Positions 33,345 to 44,635 of a DNA stretch of 64,000 nt are shown here, piece after piece. Position 1 is the stretch's first letter; each line of letters starts with the position of its first letter. The stretch is from NCBI GenBank assembly GCA_032164245.1, contig JAVMKO010000001.1, positions 81,837,892 through 81,901,891 on the forward strand, read 5' to 3'. Made by a program: the position numbers and the translations under genes. The notes beneath the pieces are model-generated. The model was not told the origin of the DNA, ran no database searches, and saw only the letters and a program-made list of their open reading frames with translations. This DNA is from Sternotherus odoratus. Its lineage: Eukaryota > Chordata > Testudines > Kinosternidae.

Positions 33345-33877
33345 ATTTCCCAGTTGGCCACCAAGCTGGGATCTGGGAGATCAACAGTGTTTGAGCAACA
33401 CTTCAACCTGCCTGGACACACTATTTCAGATTTAAAGGTCACCATTCTGCAGAAAGGGAACTTCAGATCCAAACTGCAAAGAGAGACTGCAGAGCTTCAA
33501 TTCATTTGCAAATTCAGCTCACACACTTTGGGATTGAACCGGGATCTACAATGGTTGGCTCATTACAGACATTGTTTCTCATCTCTCCATGTCCACACAC
33601 CCCATTCAAATGCTAGACGAATAATCCACACTCCCTGATCGGAGATAACAAGCTGGCTCAGCTTAATTGGACTAACCTTTTCACCTCCCCCCTGGCTCTT
33701 ACCTACTTTTCTATAACTGCCTGTTTGTGAACAATTGAACACTTCTACTGCCTGCATCCGACGAAGTGGGTATTAGCCCACGAAAGCTCATGCTTCAAAA
33801 CTTTATAGTTAGTCTTTAAGGTGCCACAGGACTTTGTTAACTCTGCTATTCCAGACTAACACGGCTACCACCCTGAT
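33345..33877 (+). mobile_element. Penelope-like retroelement, 3' part
   Basis: The frame at 33354-33638 contains HFNLPGHTISDLKVTILQ, then GNFRSKLQRETAELQFICKF, GLNRDLQWLAHY. These blocks are typical of the C terminus of the GIY-YIG-type endonuclease region of Penelope-like elements. A 3' noncoding part follows, with GCATCCGACGAAGTGGGTAT, AGCCCACGAAAGCTCATGC, AAGGTGCCACAGGACTTTG and CCAGACTAACACGGCTACCA. The same 3' part recurs at 51195-51390, 56827-57029 and 63815-63980. The copy is 5'-truncated. Assignment rests on recognised motifs, not on a search. Confidence 0.8.
33754..33793 (+). ncRNA. Degenerate minimal hammerhead ribozyme in Penelope-like 3' part
   Basis: The order matches a hammerhead: stem I strand GCAT (33754-33757), core CCGACGA (33758-33764, canonical CUGANGA), stem II AGTGGGTATTAGCCCAC, core GAAA (33782-33785), a stem III made only of GC between A and T, H17 = C (33789), and stem I strand ATGC (33790-33793). 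The U-to-C change at core position 4 should abolish or greatly weaken cleavage. Confidence 0.65.
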
Positions 33878-34784
33878 TCTTGAGCAATATTGTGACAACT
33901 TGGATTTTGAGTGGTAGGGGCTGCAGGCAGCCAGGGATTTTTTTGTTTGTTAGTTCCTGTCATTTCCCCAGAGAAGAGGAGAAGGAAACAGGACACAGTC
34001 CCCAGAAAGGAAAAGCATCTGATCCTGAGTTGATATGGTGGATATTTGAGGACTTATCCTGGGGAGAAGGGAGATTCGTAATTCAGGCTAGATCTCCTGC
34101 CCTGTTGTTTTCAGAGACCTAAAGATAAAAGTGCTGCTAAATAAGGCATTATTTCACAATTAGCATGACAACGTTCTTGTTCAGATGCAAAATACCTTTG
34201 TCAATGAGGATGATGGGAAAGTGAATTTTTATTTTCCTTACCCATCAAAAAAAAAATTGCTCATCTGAGGCAAATGGGAAAGTAGAATATTCCAATACTG
34301 AAATAATATGTAAGAACATGCACGTGATTATTTCTGCTCTTTTTCCTTGACTTCTCTGTTCTTGTGAGCTTCACTGAACATTGGAGTCCATGCAAAAATT
34401 CTAAGGCTCATGCTTGGGTTTGAATAGTACAGTATTTATAGGAAGATACATTGCACTTCTAATATGAATCCCTGTTTTACATATCTGGGATTAGGAGGTA
34501 GTGCTAAATCTTCTCTATATACAGATTTGCACTAGATTCATAAAGGTGTGTGTGTAAACAGGTTTAGTTAACAGCGTACAAGTTTGTGCATAGATGCTTT
34601 TTTTTTCATTTTATTTTGTCTTATTTTGGTTTAGCTTAATCCAATTTTAAAAATGAGCTGGATAAACTAGCCTCAAACTGAAACAAGAATGTCTACACAC
34701 AAATTGTACCCATTTAACCAAATTGGTTCAAAACCACACCTTTAATTAAACGTTGCAAGCCTATGTATAGATAAGGCCAGTCAA

Positions 34785-36093
34785 TAATGTTTTGTCCAGG
34801 TCCAAATTTCTTGGTCAAGATATAGTCAAGGTCTGGATGCCAGAGAAACATTTTTCATACCACAAGTGCCCCTGTTGAACACATACAATGCTGTGCAATA
34901 TACCCAGGGCCTATATTGTTTATTTTTACCGCATTAAATGAAAAGAAAAAAAACCACATTGCATAACCTAAAAATAACCTCCAAGAAAGATGTAATCATG
35001 TATCTGAGACATTGAGAATTACTTAGATAAAATGTCAAACAGATGCAAATATTTGTGGTCAAAATCCATGTGCTTCGTTTCATAGTGCCATTTGATGTTC
35101 CCATTTTAATAACAGCCACTGTCTCTGTACAAATTAAACATACTGATTGACCCTTTGGGTGTTGTGGCAAAGTAAAACAATAAGTGTCGATCCACTCTTC
35201 TTTAAATTAATGGTTTTCATTGTCAGTTTTCCTTTTCTTTTTTGGCTGCCATTTTTAAACACAGTGTTGAAAGCACCAGAGGTGGGACTAGCTTGGCTCA
35301 CCTTTGCTCCTCCTGCAGTTCTTGGGGTTCTTCACCGCTCTGAAGCCCGGAGTCCTGGCATGATTCCAGCCAGGGCTGAAGCCACAGTTCCCGGCGGGGC
35401 TGAAGGGATGCAGGGAAGAAGAGGAGAATAGGGAGAGGTACAAGAGCCCTCTCCGTGTCCCAAGAGTAGAGAGAAGGGAAGAGCAGAGCTGCCACAAACC
35501 ACTGAACTTTCCCCTCTCCTGTAAAAATGGCACCTGCTGAGGGGCAAGGGCGAAGAACACCGCCTGCTTCCTGCATCAGTTCTGATTGGCTGTTTTTCCC
35601 TGGCTGGCAATCAGAAGAGGTTTTTCCATGACAGGAAATATGCAGCCTCAGCAGCTTGGGTGGAATTGTGGACATTTTAATTGCAAGGTCTGTGCCCCAG
35701 GTGTGCCATTTTAGATTTTGATTGGGGTGGTGGATAGCATTCCAGGGGCTACTTAGCTGTCAGCCCCAGGCAGCTCCTACTGTCATGGTTTAAATTCAGG
35801 TGCACCAGATTAGAACTGGATAAATGTTTGGGAACGTCCCTGTCTCTCCTTCTAGGCTGAAGCCCCAAGTCCCCGAGAGCCTCCAGTGAAGTTGAAGCCC
35901 CAAGTCCCTGTGTGCCTCAGGTGGGGCTGAAGCCCCACAGGAAGTGTGCCAGAATTTGCATCTTCAGCACCCACAGGAATCCAAGTGTCTTCCCCATGGG
36001 AAGCACCTCGGGACTGAAACGCAGCCCTGAGTCCCTGTGAGCCTGCGGTCCGCTGAAAAGGCTTTGGACCGTGGGCCACCTATTGACTACACC
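34785..36093. mobile_element. Probable non-autonomous hAT element
   Basis: The left border GTCAATAATGTTTTGTCCAG and the right border GGACCGTGGGCCACCTATTG followed by ACTAC are imperfect inverted versions of a known hAT-like end. The same ends occur about 145 bp apart at 47726-47872. The 3' third (35850-36010) repeats TGAAGCCCCAAGTCCC-like words. Target-site duplications were not established. Confidence 0.45.
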
Positions 36094-36678
36094 TGGACAA
36101 GGTCCTAATTTCAGGAAGAGATAGGGGGAGTTGCTGCCATTTCTCCAGTGGCAGATCTCAGAATCTTTGGCCTCCCTTCCTGTCATGTAGCTGTTCTTCA
36201 GCTGGCTCATGCCACACGTACTAGATGTGTCGCCTTTGGCTTCTTTTCCTTGACAAGTGGTGAAATTCAAAAGCTTTGATTTTATTATTGGACTCCCCTG
36301 CTACGATATTTTACTTCTGACGTCATACTAAAAGGAAAGCGGCTTTGACAGGGCAGTGTCGTGCTCCTGTGTCTTTTCAAGAAGAAAGTGCTTGGAGACC
36401 TTCATCTGGTCAATACGTCATGTCTTATTTCACCAAAGAACTGTGTGGTCAGATTCTGAATTAGATTTACCCAGTTTTACTTGACCTGGAAGACTAGTTC
36501 TGGCATTGGGCTTTGAAGGGAGAGATCGGGACAGTTCCTTGGTCCCTATCTCATGTGTCCATTCATATATAATATAACTAGCGAAAGTACCCGGCGTTGC
36601 TCGGGTCAGTCGGAGGTGGGGAGGGGGCAGACAGCTGAGCGAGTGCGGGGTCCGTTGGAGGGGGGAGGGGGCAGAGAG

Positions 36679-37032
36679 CAAACCTGACACCCCCACCTCA
36701 CCCCCAACCAAACCCGACACCCCCACCTCACCCCCAACCAAACCCGACACCCCCACCTCACCCCCGACCAAACCCGACACCCCCACCTCACCCCCGACCA
36801 AACCCGACACCCCCACCTCACCCCCGACCAAACCCGACACCCCCACCTCACCCCCGACCAAACCCGACACCCCCACCTCACCCCCGACCAAACCCGACAC
36901 CCCCACCTCACCCCCGACCAAACCCGACACCCCCACCTCACCCCCGACCAAACCCGACACCCCCACCTCACCCCCGACCAAACCCGACACCCCCACCTCA
37001 CCCCCGACCAAACCCGACACCCCCACCTCACT
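36679..37032. repeat. 30-bp minisatellite, about 12 near-identical units
   Basis: The unit consists of CAAACCCGACACCCCCACCT followed by CACCCCCGAC, repeated every 30 bp with almost no change except at the left edge (CCCCCAAC variants). Diverged units and related C-rich text continue to about 37510. Because the unit length is a multiple of three, all frames stay open; the minus-strand frame at 36430-37026 repeats GVSGLVGGEV and is an artefact. The minus strand has dense runs of G, fitting G-quadruplex potential. Confidence 0.97.
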
Positions 37033-37510
37033 TACCCCTCGACCAACCCTGACTCACATTTTCACCCCCCCACCCAAACCCAACACCCCCACGTCTCCCC
37101 CTACCAACCCCAACACCCCCTGACCAACACCCACACCTCACCCCCCGTAGACCAAACCTGACACACCCACCTCACTTCCCCCCCCAACCAAACCCGACAC
37201 CCCCTACCTACCACCACAAACAAACCCGACACCCAAACCTCACTTACCCCTCGACCAACCCCGACCCCCCCTCCTTGCCCCCCCAAACAAACCCAACACC
37301 CCCACCTTACCCCCTCACCAAACCGAACACCCCCTGACCAACCCCAACCCCCACACCTCACCCCTCACCCACCCAGACACCTTCCCACCCCCCCAGACCA
37401 AACCCAACACCCCTGGCTCACTTACCCCCCGACCAAACCCGACACCCCCACCTCACCCCCTGACCAAACCCGACACCCCCATCTCACTTACCCTCCGACC
37501 AAACCCAACT

Positions 37511-37795
37511 CGGGTCCGTCGGAGGTGGGGAGGGGGCACAGAGCTGAGGGATTCCGGGGTCTGTCGGAGGTGGGGAGGGGGCACAGAGCTGAGGGATTCC
37601 GTGGGTCCGTCGGAGGTGGGGAGGGGGCACACAACTGAGGGATTCTGGGGTCCGTCGGAGGTGGGGAGGGGGCACAGAGCTGAGGGATTCTGTGGGTCCG
37701 TCGGAGGTGGGGAGGGGGCACAGAGCTGAGGGATTCCGGGGTTCCGTTGGAGGGGGGAGGGGCAGAGAGCTGAGCGAGTGCCGTGTCTGTTGGAG
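37511..37795. repeat. 45-bp G-rich minisatellite, about six units
   Basis: Units start GGGTCCGTCGGAGGTGGGGA and continue GGGGGCACAGAGCTGAGGGA TTCCG, at about 45-46 bp spacing. One or two related units also lie on the other side of the C-rich array at 36602-36676, so the 30-bp array appears to have expanded inside a pre-existing G-rich repeat. Here the + strand is G-rich, the opposite of the neighbouring array. Confidence 0.92.
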
Positions 37796-38264
37796 GGGGT
37801 ATTATGACATCATAACTATGTCACAGAGAACAGCAGCTGCCCAGCTGATGTGATTGGCCTTTAAAGAATTTCACCCCTGGGGGGTGTCAGAGGTGAGATT
37901 TGAAAAAATTTCGACTCTTACGGTCATTAGGACCCCAAGACCTCTAACTGTACCAAATTTCAAGTCTCTAGCTCAAACGTTGTGAAAGGAGTAAGCTTAT
38001 GTACATACATACATACACCATTTGACTTTTATATATATAGATTAATATATAATATTTTTTTACCACAAGATTTAGTGTAGACATTACAATTGAGAACAGT
38101 GCCTTGGCTTTTGCTTGGTGGCTTGTTTTTATTTCTTGCACCTTCCTAAAGCATATGATGCTCGCTACTTTCATAGAGGGTACTGGATTAGATAGACAAC
38201 TGATCTGATCCAATATGACAGTTTTCATGGGCTTCTCTAAACACACAAGTTGTCCTGCTTTAAT

Positions 38265-38545
38265 TATACTTGTATAGTTTAAAGTGGTACAACCTCCCTC
38301 GGGTAGTCCCAGTTCGGTAGGTATAAGTGTGCTTAGATCAGGCTAGCTTATTCCCATACAGGAAGGGGAATGAACTGTAATGGTGTATGGCATTGTTATA
38401 CCAGTATAACTGTGTTCACCCTACGGGGTTTACTGGTATAACTATTAAAAAACAACAAATTTCATACAACCGACCAAAATGGTTCTACTGGTATAAAAAG
38501 TGTGCAGGCCAGGTCCATGTTTTTCTAGTAGCCACACTCCAGTTT
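38265..38545. mobile_element. MITE with ACTGGTATAAC words
   Basis: The inverted and repeated words TATACCAGTATAACTGTGTT, TTACTGGTATAACTATT, and TCTACTGGTATAAAAAGTGT are typical of a sauropsid MITE whose ends read GTGTTCACACTAGGGGT. The region is decayed and the borders are approximate. Confidence 0.5.
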
Positions 38546-38684
38546 AGTGTTGTGATCTTGGATCACCACCTACTGACTGCCAAAGGAATTTACCTAATTA
38601 ACATTGCAGTGAAGAATAAAGTAGTTGAGTAAATATTCAAAGGAATGTCCCCAGCTCCACATCTCTATATGCTATTACATTTCT

Positions 38685-38850
38685 ATAAAGGCTGATCTAG
38701 ATACAGTTTTTGCACTGATTTACCTAATTTCCTGATGTAAGCTGTACCAGTGCGAGCTGATAGAAGTGTCCATACAAGGGGTTTGATCAATTAAACTAAA
38801 TCAGATTTTTAAACAGTTTTAGATAAATTGGTTAAGTGTGGGTATAAGAT
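38685..38850. mobile_element. Decayed MITE fragment
   Basis: GGCTGATCTAGATACAGTTT, TAAGCTGTACCAGTGCGAGC and AATTAAACTAAATCAGATTT resemble the interior and ends of the family seen at 28415-28555. It is too diverged to place the ends. Confidence 0.4.
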
Positions 38851-40477
38851 CTAAGTTGGGAAGCAGGTCTCTGTCTTTAGTGTTCTACTTGGCCTCCACA
38901 GAGCCAGGCACTACTCTGGATCACACCTTACAAGCCAAGGGGACTGGGTACAAGCTGCATCCAGTTACACTAATCCCATATCCCTTTTGCACTCTGACAC
39001 TGTTTCAGTTATGTTTCTGAACAGAGCCATAGCTTTCTTATGAGCAATGGAGATGTTCTCTGTATCTTTACAGGGGTCTGACAAGTGGATGTATGCCAAT
39101 GAATCAGGTGCAGGAATCTGTTCATCTCTTTTGAGAGGGGAGTTGGTTTGAGTCCCTACCTGGTTGTGGATAAATTAGAGGGAGTGAGCAGAATTGTTTC
39201 TTGTGCTGAACTGCAGGTTAAAAAGTACCTTACACTGCGTTAAAAGAAAACAGTTTGTATACAAGCTACCACTGTACTTGGAGGGTTTGTGGCTGTTCGT
39301 GAACAGCCCATCGCCGTTCAGCTAGCCTGGGATGGCTGTCTGCAAGAGAGAGTTTGAAACACTCTGTTGCTGACAAGACTCTTGACACTTTGTAGAGAGG
39401 ATGGATAGACATCTCTCCTCATGCTCATGATTGTTAGGACTTTTGCATTTCTTCATGTTATTCAGACCTTGGAAGTGGGAGAATCAGACTGCTTAAACGC
39501 TGTGGTTAGAATTGTATTTACATTTTTAGGAAGGAAGGTGAGTAGCCCAATCTTGGCAGTTTCTATATTTGAATTGTAATTGCAGGTCTTGTTGGTGTTT
39601 CCTGTGCAGTACTTAGAAGATGTAAAGTGTTCTGTACATGCTAAGAATTAGTAGTAGTAAAATAATGGAATAAGTATTAAGAGGTGAATCTCGCTGAACA
39701 TCTAAATGATAACATGACAATAATGAAACTTGCAGATAGTGTAATAGAAGGTATTACGAGCACTAGTGAGGACAGAGAAATAATACAAAGGGATCCAAGA
39801 TGATTAGAAATATGGGCAGAGAATAATGAGATCAGGCAGGAAATGTTTAAGTGAATACATCTGGAGAAAAATAATATGAAATACAAATATTCAAAGGGAG
39901 GGAGAAACCTGGATAAAAATATTGGTGAAAGATAGTAGGAAACATCAAATTAATAATGAGCTGGCAATAGCATGGCAGCAAAACAAGCCTATGTGGCTTT
40001 GAACTGCATTACTTGGACATGAAGTCACAAAATGATAGTCCCCTCTAAATGGCTCTGGGACAACTTCATCTGGTGTACTGTATTCAGCACCAAAAATTGA
40101 TTGAAAAATTTGGGAAGTTCGAGAATCATAAATCATAGCTGGATTTATAAATCAAGGTTAAGAGCTTAGTATATATGTGTCGTCTAAGCATCCACTATGA
40201 GGCTAGAAGGGACGTAGTATTTTCACCCTTAAAATGTTTGTAAGTGACTAAAAGTGGGAGCGTAGTTATTTAGGACGGTACAAGTGAGTGTAAGATAGGA
40301 GGGAAGGAATACAATGAAATTAAGAGGAAAACAACTTCTGAAAATGAGATCATTAGGTTTGCAGGATAGTCTTTTTGGGTCATTTTAAAACAAGATTAAA
40401 TAAAATGATAGAGTATGTTCTTCAGCGGAAAATTCTGCCTTATCGAAAGGATAGACTGTGTGACCTCATAGGTCTTG

Positions 40478-40625
40478 TTCATAGAATCCTGGAAATGTAG
40501 GTCTGGAAGGGACCTCAAGAAGTCATCAAGTCTGGCCCCCATGTAGTGACAGGACCAAGTTAACTTAGACCATCCCTGACGGATGTTTGTCAAACTCGTT
40601 TTTAAAAGCTTTCTAATTAGTATTC
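40478..40625 (-). mobile_element. CR1 LINE 3' end fragment, antisense
   Basis: TCATAGAATCCTGGAAATGT, GGTCTGGAAGGGACCTCAAG, AAGTCATCAAGTCTGGCCCC and TGTTTGTCAAACTCGTTTTT are diverged complements of the CR1 tail (AGAATCATAGAAT...GGACCTCAAGA...). It is old and short. Confidence 0.75.
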
Positions 40626-41243
40626 TGTTCTCAGTGTTAGAAGTACTTTCAACTTGAAAGCTGGTCCAGTTAAAAATAAATAAGTTAGTAGTTTTAGATA
40701 CTGCATCTTCCCCGGAGTCGTGCTGCCAATTTTTGTAGTTTTACAGTCACAGTTTCCTATTTTGTTCCTATTTAGAAAATGGAAAACCCTAACCAGTCAT
40801 GGGGAACTGACTTGTATTGAAACTAACTATAGACAAAGAGCTGTCAAACGGACAAGGAAAATAATTTGAATACTTTTTCAGTTTATTTTTCTCTAAACGT
40901 TCACTTGTAATTATCAGAGATGTTGTATCTCACAATGATAGGTTTAAAAAGTTCTAGACAGAAGCATAATTAAGTTGATGGTGTTTCTTTAAAATCTTCT
41001 TTTAAAAATAGTCTTCAGGCCTATCTTCATTTAAAAAAATAAACTTGTTTATTGTATTAGTTTAGATTCACTTAAAGGTTCAAAGACAGGGAGCTTGTCA
41101 GGGTAAGGGAAGCAATTAGGTAGAAATTAAAGCATGGTGGGGCTACCACTCTTCTGGGCATTTGCGGGAAACCTTGCACTGCACCGATGATGCATTGAGC
41201 GAGTCTACACTGGGGGAAAAATTGAGCTATATTCCAGTAGCTG

Positions 41244-42238
41244 TAGGGTTACCATATTTGAACTTTCAAAAAAGAGGACACTCCATGGGGAGTGGGGGAA
41301 GGGTAGCTCCATCCCCTATCCACTCCCTCTCACTTCCCACCCCCTGACTGCTCCCCACAGAACCTCCAACCCATCCAACCCTACCCTGCTCGTTGTCCCC
41401 TGATTGCCTCCTCCTGGGACCCCACCCCCTATCTAAGCCTCCATTCTCTTTGTCCCTGACTGCCCCCTCTTGAGACCCCCCCCACCCTAACTGTCCCCCC
41501 TTAGGATCTCGCCCCCTACCTGTCCCCTGACTGTCCCAACCCCATCCACATTAACGCCCCCTGACAGATCCCCGGGACTCCCACACCTATCCAATCACCT
41601 GTCCCCTGACTTCCCCCCCAAACCCCCTGACCCATCTAACCTCCCCTGCCCCTGACTTCCCCCCCACCCCTGACTCCCCCCCCCCCAGAACTCCTGACCC
41701 ATCTAACCCCCCCTGCCCCTGACTGCCCCCCCCAGAACCCCTGACCCATCTAACCCCCCTGCCCCTGACTGCCCCCCCCCCAGAACCTCCAATCCATCCA
41801 ACCCCCCCTGCCCCTGACTGCCCCCCCCCAGAACCTCCAATCCATCCAACCCCCCCTGCCCCTGACTGCCCCCCGGGACCGTGTGCCCCTTCTCCAACCC
41901 CCCTGGTCTCCTTATCATGCCGCTTAGAGCAGCGTGTCTGGCTGTATGCAGAGCCACTGCCAGACACGCTGCTGCGCGCGGCCCCATCCTCCCAAAGTGC
42001 TGCTGGCGCAGCGCGCTGAGGCTGCGGAGGAGGAGGGGAGCAGGGGAGGGGCTCTGGCTGCTGGAAGCCCCAGTGCGTGCGGCTCAATCCACCCCGGCCT
42101 CCCTGTCAGCCGCGCTGCGCTCTGCATTGGGAGGGAAATCCTGAATCTTTTTAGTTTTTTACAAATTCCTCCTGGATGGCTATTTAAAAACCCAAAAGCC
42201 GGACATGTCTGGGAAAATCCGGACATATGATAACCCTG
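41244..42238. mobile_element. hAT-type non-autonomous DNA transposon with C-rich core
   Basis: The ends TAGGGTTACCATATTT and ACATATGATAACCCTG form imperfect inverted repeats. A perfect 8-bp duplication, AGTAGCTG, flanks it (41236-41243 and 42239-42246), the hallmark of hAT insertion. The interior at 41280-41880 is C-rich, with units of roughly 50 bp such as AACCTCCAATCCATCCAACC followed by CCCCTGCCCCTGACTG. Frames across it on either strand are low-complexity artefacts. There is no transposase. Confidence 0.9.
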
Positions 42239-43334
42239 AGTAGCTGCCAGTAGGGGTGCAGCCATTTTCACGACATGGTGGTAAAAACTTGTGAGCTGTG
42301 TCTATGAATTTAACAGTGGTGCAGTGCGGCTGCACTGCTGCTGACAGTTGCTGAGCCATGCCTACTAATTTTTTTCTTTGGTAAGGCTTCCGAGTTCTGT
42401 TTCTGCAACCAGCAGTACTTATATGCAGCTTTGTGTAGGGACTGGACTTCGGTAAGTGAAACTGCGTGTGTGGTTCCTTAGGGTCGATGGCTGCAGCTCT
42501 GCACTGCTAAATGGTGTTGAATGCCCTTCCCTCACCTTCTTCCCAGCTACAGGCATGCATGATCATGTGGCCCGCTGGGGACACAGGCCAGATATACTAG
42601 TGTCAGAACAAATTTGGGATTCAGCCAGCGTCTGAATGACCTGTGTTGGCTGGAGGTGCATTGAATTTATCATTGTTTCATTCGCCCTGAAATGGGAGCT
42701 ACAGGTACTTTGATAAATGGATTGAAAGATTTGTCCAGTTTCAGCGGCGCTCCCTTCAGTGTCTGTGTTCTCTGCTGAAAGACTGCTGTGTAATTTCCTG
42801 CAGCAATTACCCCTTGGTGAATCCCTTCCCAACAGAGATCCCTTTGCCTCATCTAGTGAAAAGACTGCTTTCCCTTTTGTCCATTGATTTAAACACACCG
42901 ATATTACAACAGGCTCTACTGCCTCAGGGTGTTGTGGGAGGAAGGCCCATGTCTGGAATAGCAGGCGAAATTTAAAATCGGGATTACAGTACATGACAGT
43001 GACAGCAACCTCCTAGCCTGAGATTATTCCTTGGATATTCCTTGGATTTCTCTGGTGGGGTGATGGGTGCAATGGAAACAGAGCAATAGTCCAGTCTTTT
43101 AAGGTCAGAGAGACTTGATTGTCATGGGCTGTTCTTCCTTTACCCCAGGTGACCGAATTCTTCCAGCCATGCCTCTCTCCCTTCCTCGAGGGCATGGAGA
43201 TGAGCCCTGACAGTTTGGCAGATTGGCTACAATGATGATTTTTGAAGTGCTAGGGCCCTCTGGAGCCATGGCAATGTGGGATTTTTACCCTCTTCGGGAT
43301 AACGTTTGTCTGGTGGAGAATCTGTTTAATAGAC

Positions 43335-43575
43335 CAGTGGTCTTCAAAGTTGGGTATGCGCACCCCCAGGGGTGCACAAGACCCCGGCGCCACCACCAAT
43401 CCCGCCCAGGAGACCGCCGATCTCTGCAGCAGTCTATTTTTGAACCGCCAAAATGCCACCGCAGAAAGTGGAAGCTTTCTGTTCGGCAGCATTTCGGCGA
43501 ACATACTCCGGGGGGCCACGAGCAGACGCCGCACCATGGAAAGGGACCACGGCCAAAAAACTTTGAGGACCGCTG
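43335..43575. mobile_element. hAT-type MITE
   Basis: The ends CAGTGGTCTTCAAAGTTGGG and AAAAAACTTTGAGGACCGCTG are inverted repeats, with a perfect 8-bp duplication TAATAGAC (43327-43334 and 43576-43583). The 241-bp body includes a CGCCACCACCAATCCCGCCC segment. The frame at 43250-43639 across it is not a gene. Confidence 0.93.
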
Positions 43576-44410
43576 TAATAGACAACCAGTTGGGCATCAA
43601 ATGGTGCCAAAAGCTGTAAAAAGCCCATTGTCCTAGCACAGAAATCTCTGTGGGATGTCCTGAGTTGAGGGAGGAGTATAATTAACAGGTAGCAATGCTA
43701 ATGAGTGGGAGGAAGCAAGTGCTGCAAGCCTGTATTCTCAGTTCCCCATGGCTTCTGTCTGTCTTCTGAAGAGTAGGCAAGAAGCATGAATTCCAGTAAC
43801 TGGGTATCTGGGTAATCTGTTTTGCACAGATCTGTCCTGGAATACAGAGCTCTGCTCTCTTTTACTAGAGCATAGTAGCAAGGAAACTGCCCTAAGCAGA
43901 GGTACTTGGGGGCAGTGCCATGAGGTTGCAGTTTATCACAAGAAATATCTTAACCATTAGGGGACTGGGAGAAGTGGGGTGTGCCAGCCAAGTACCCTGG
44001 CATTTTATAGGGGTGTTAGGGCCAATGCTACCCGCACTGGAATGCTGGGAGCACTCAGGAAAAGTCAGAAAGAGAATTCGATTCCATAATTTGGGCCTGA
44101 GGAGGAGATGCAGGCCAGTCAGACCCCGAAGATGCACCTTACGTGACTTAATTAGGGGATCCGGTGATATTTCAAGGGTGTGTAGGTCCTGAACCCCAAA
44201 TATGGCCCCTTCATTCTACTCAGTATCCTCAGCAGCGGAGTGTTCCTTTTGTATAAAATACAATAGAGGACTTGTTTAGGTTGTAGTGTTGTGACAGTGA
44301 ATGGGATACTGAGTTGGGCTGTATTGACACCTGTTTACTCTTCTTAGGTTGGACTGCTGGTCCATCATTTGTAGTCTATTAAATCCATTTTCTCCTTTCC
44401 CCTTTTCTAG

Positions 44411-44635
44411 GGTAACCAGGAGCCAACAGCCACTCCTGATGCAATGGTCCAGCCATTCACCACAATCCCGTTCCCACCACCCCCACAGAATGGGATCCCC
44501 ACAGAGTATGGGGTGCCACACACTCAGGACTATGCAGGCCAGACCAGCGAGCACAATCTGACGCTCTACGGAAGTACGCAGGCGCATGGAGAGCAGAGCA
44601 CGAATACGCCCAGCACGCAGAATGGATCTCTTACG
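44411..44635 (+). CDS. RBFOX2: RBFOX2 coding exon 2 (residues 10-84)
   Basis: The exon of 225 nt encodes 75 residues in phase 0 at both ends. It starts GNQEPTATPDAMVQPFTTIP and contains the PFPPPPQNGIPTEYGVPHTQ stretch, DYAGQTSEHNLTLYGSTQAH and NTPSTQNGSLT. This is the low-complexity N-terminal region before the RRM and matches RBFOX2 rather than RBFOX1 or RBFOX3: the VQPFTTIPFPPPP wording is absent from RBFOX1 as I recall it. A pyrimidine tract and TTCTAG precede the exon, and ACG|GTATGC follows, a slightly weak donor. No stop or frameshift is present. Confidence 0.97.

Larger units (their letters stand above)
36576..38044 (+). mobile_element. Unclassified element with minisatellite core, flanked by 11-bp repeats
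   Basis: It starts AACTAGCGAAAGTACCCGGC followed by GTTGCTCGGGT and ends in ACATACATACATACACCATT, then TTATATATATAGATTA. The flanks share ATATATAATAT (36565-36575 and 38045-38055), consistent with a duplication, although the sequence is AT-rich and could match by chance. The 3' part, with ACCAAATTTCAAGTCTCTAG and a TACA microsatellite, resembles 3' ends of RTE-type retroposons. Most of the interior consists of the two minisatellites listed below. Class uncertain. Confidence 0.6.
9567..44410 (+). other. RBFOX2: RBFOX2 intron 1 (34.8 kb)
   Basis: The intron begins GTAAGG at 9567. It ends with a pyrimidine tract, TTTTCTCCTTTCCCCTTTTC, and AG at 44409-44410. It interrupts between codons 9 and 10. 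I found no further RBFOX2 first exon inside it that I could support from a recognisable peptide. Most recognisable content is transposable elements, listed separately. Very long first introns are typical of RBFOX genes. Confidence 0.93.

Noticed and set aside
36430..37026. Long minus-strand reading frame of 198 codons with repeated GVSGLVGGEV
   Set aside because: It is produced by a 30-bp tandem array whose unit is a multiple of three; no start context, splice structure or non-repeat domain supports a protein.
36679..37032. Regular 30-bp repeats resembling a CRISPR array
   Set aside because: The units are head-to-tail with no unique spacers, and the window is vertebrate DNA.
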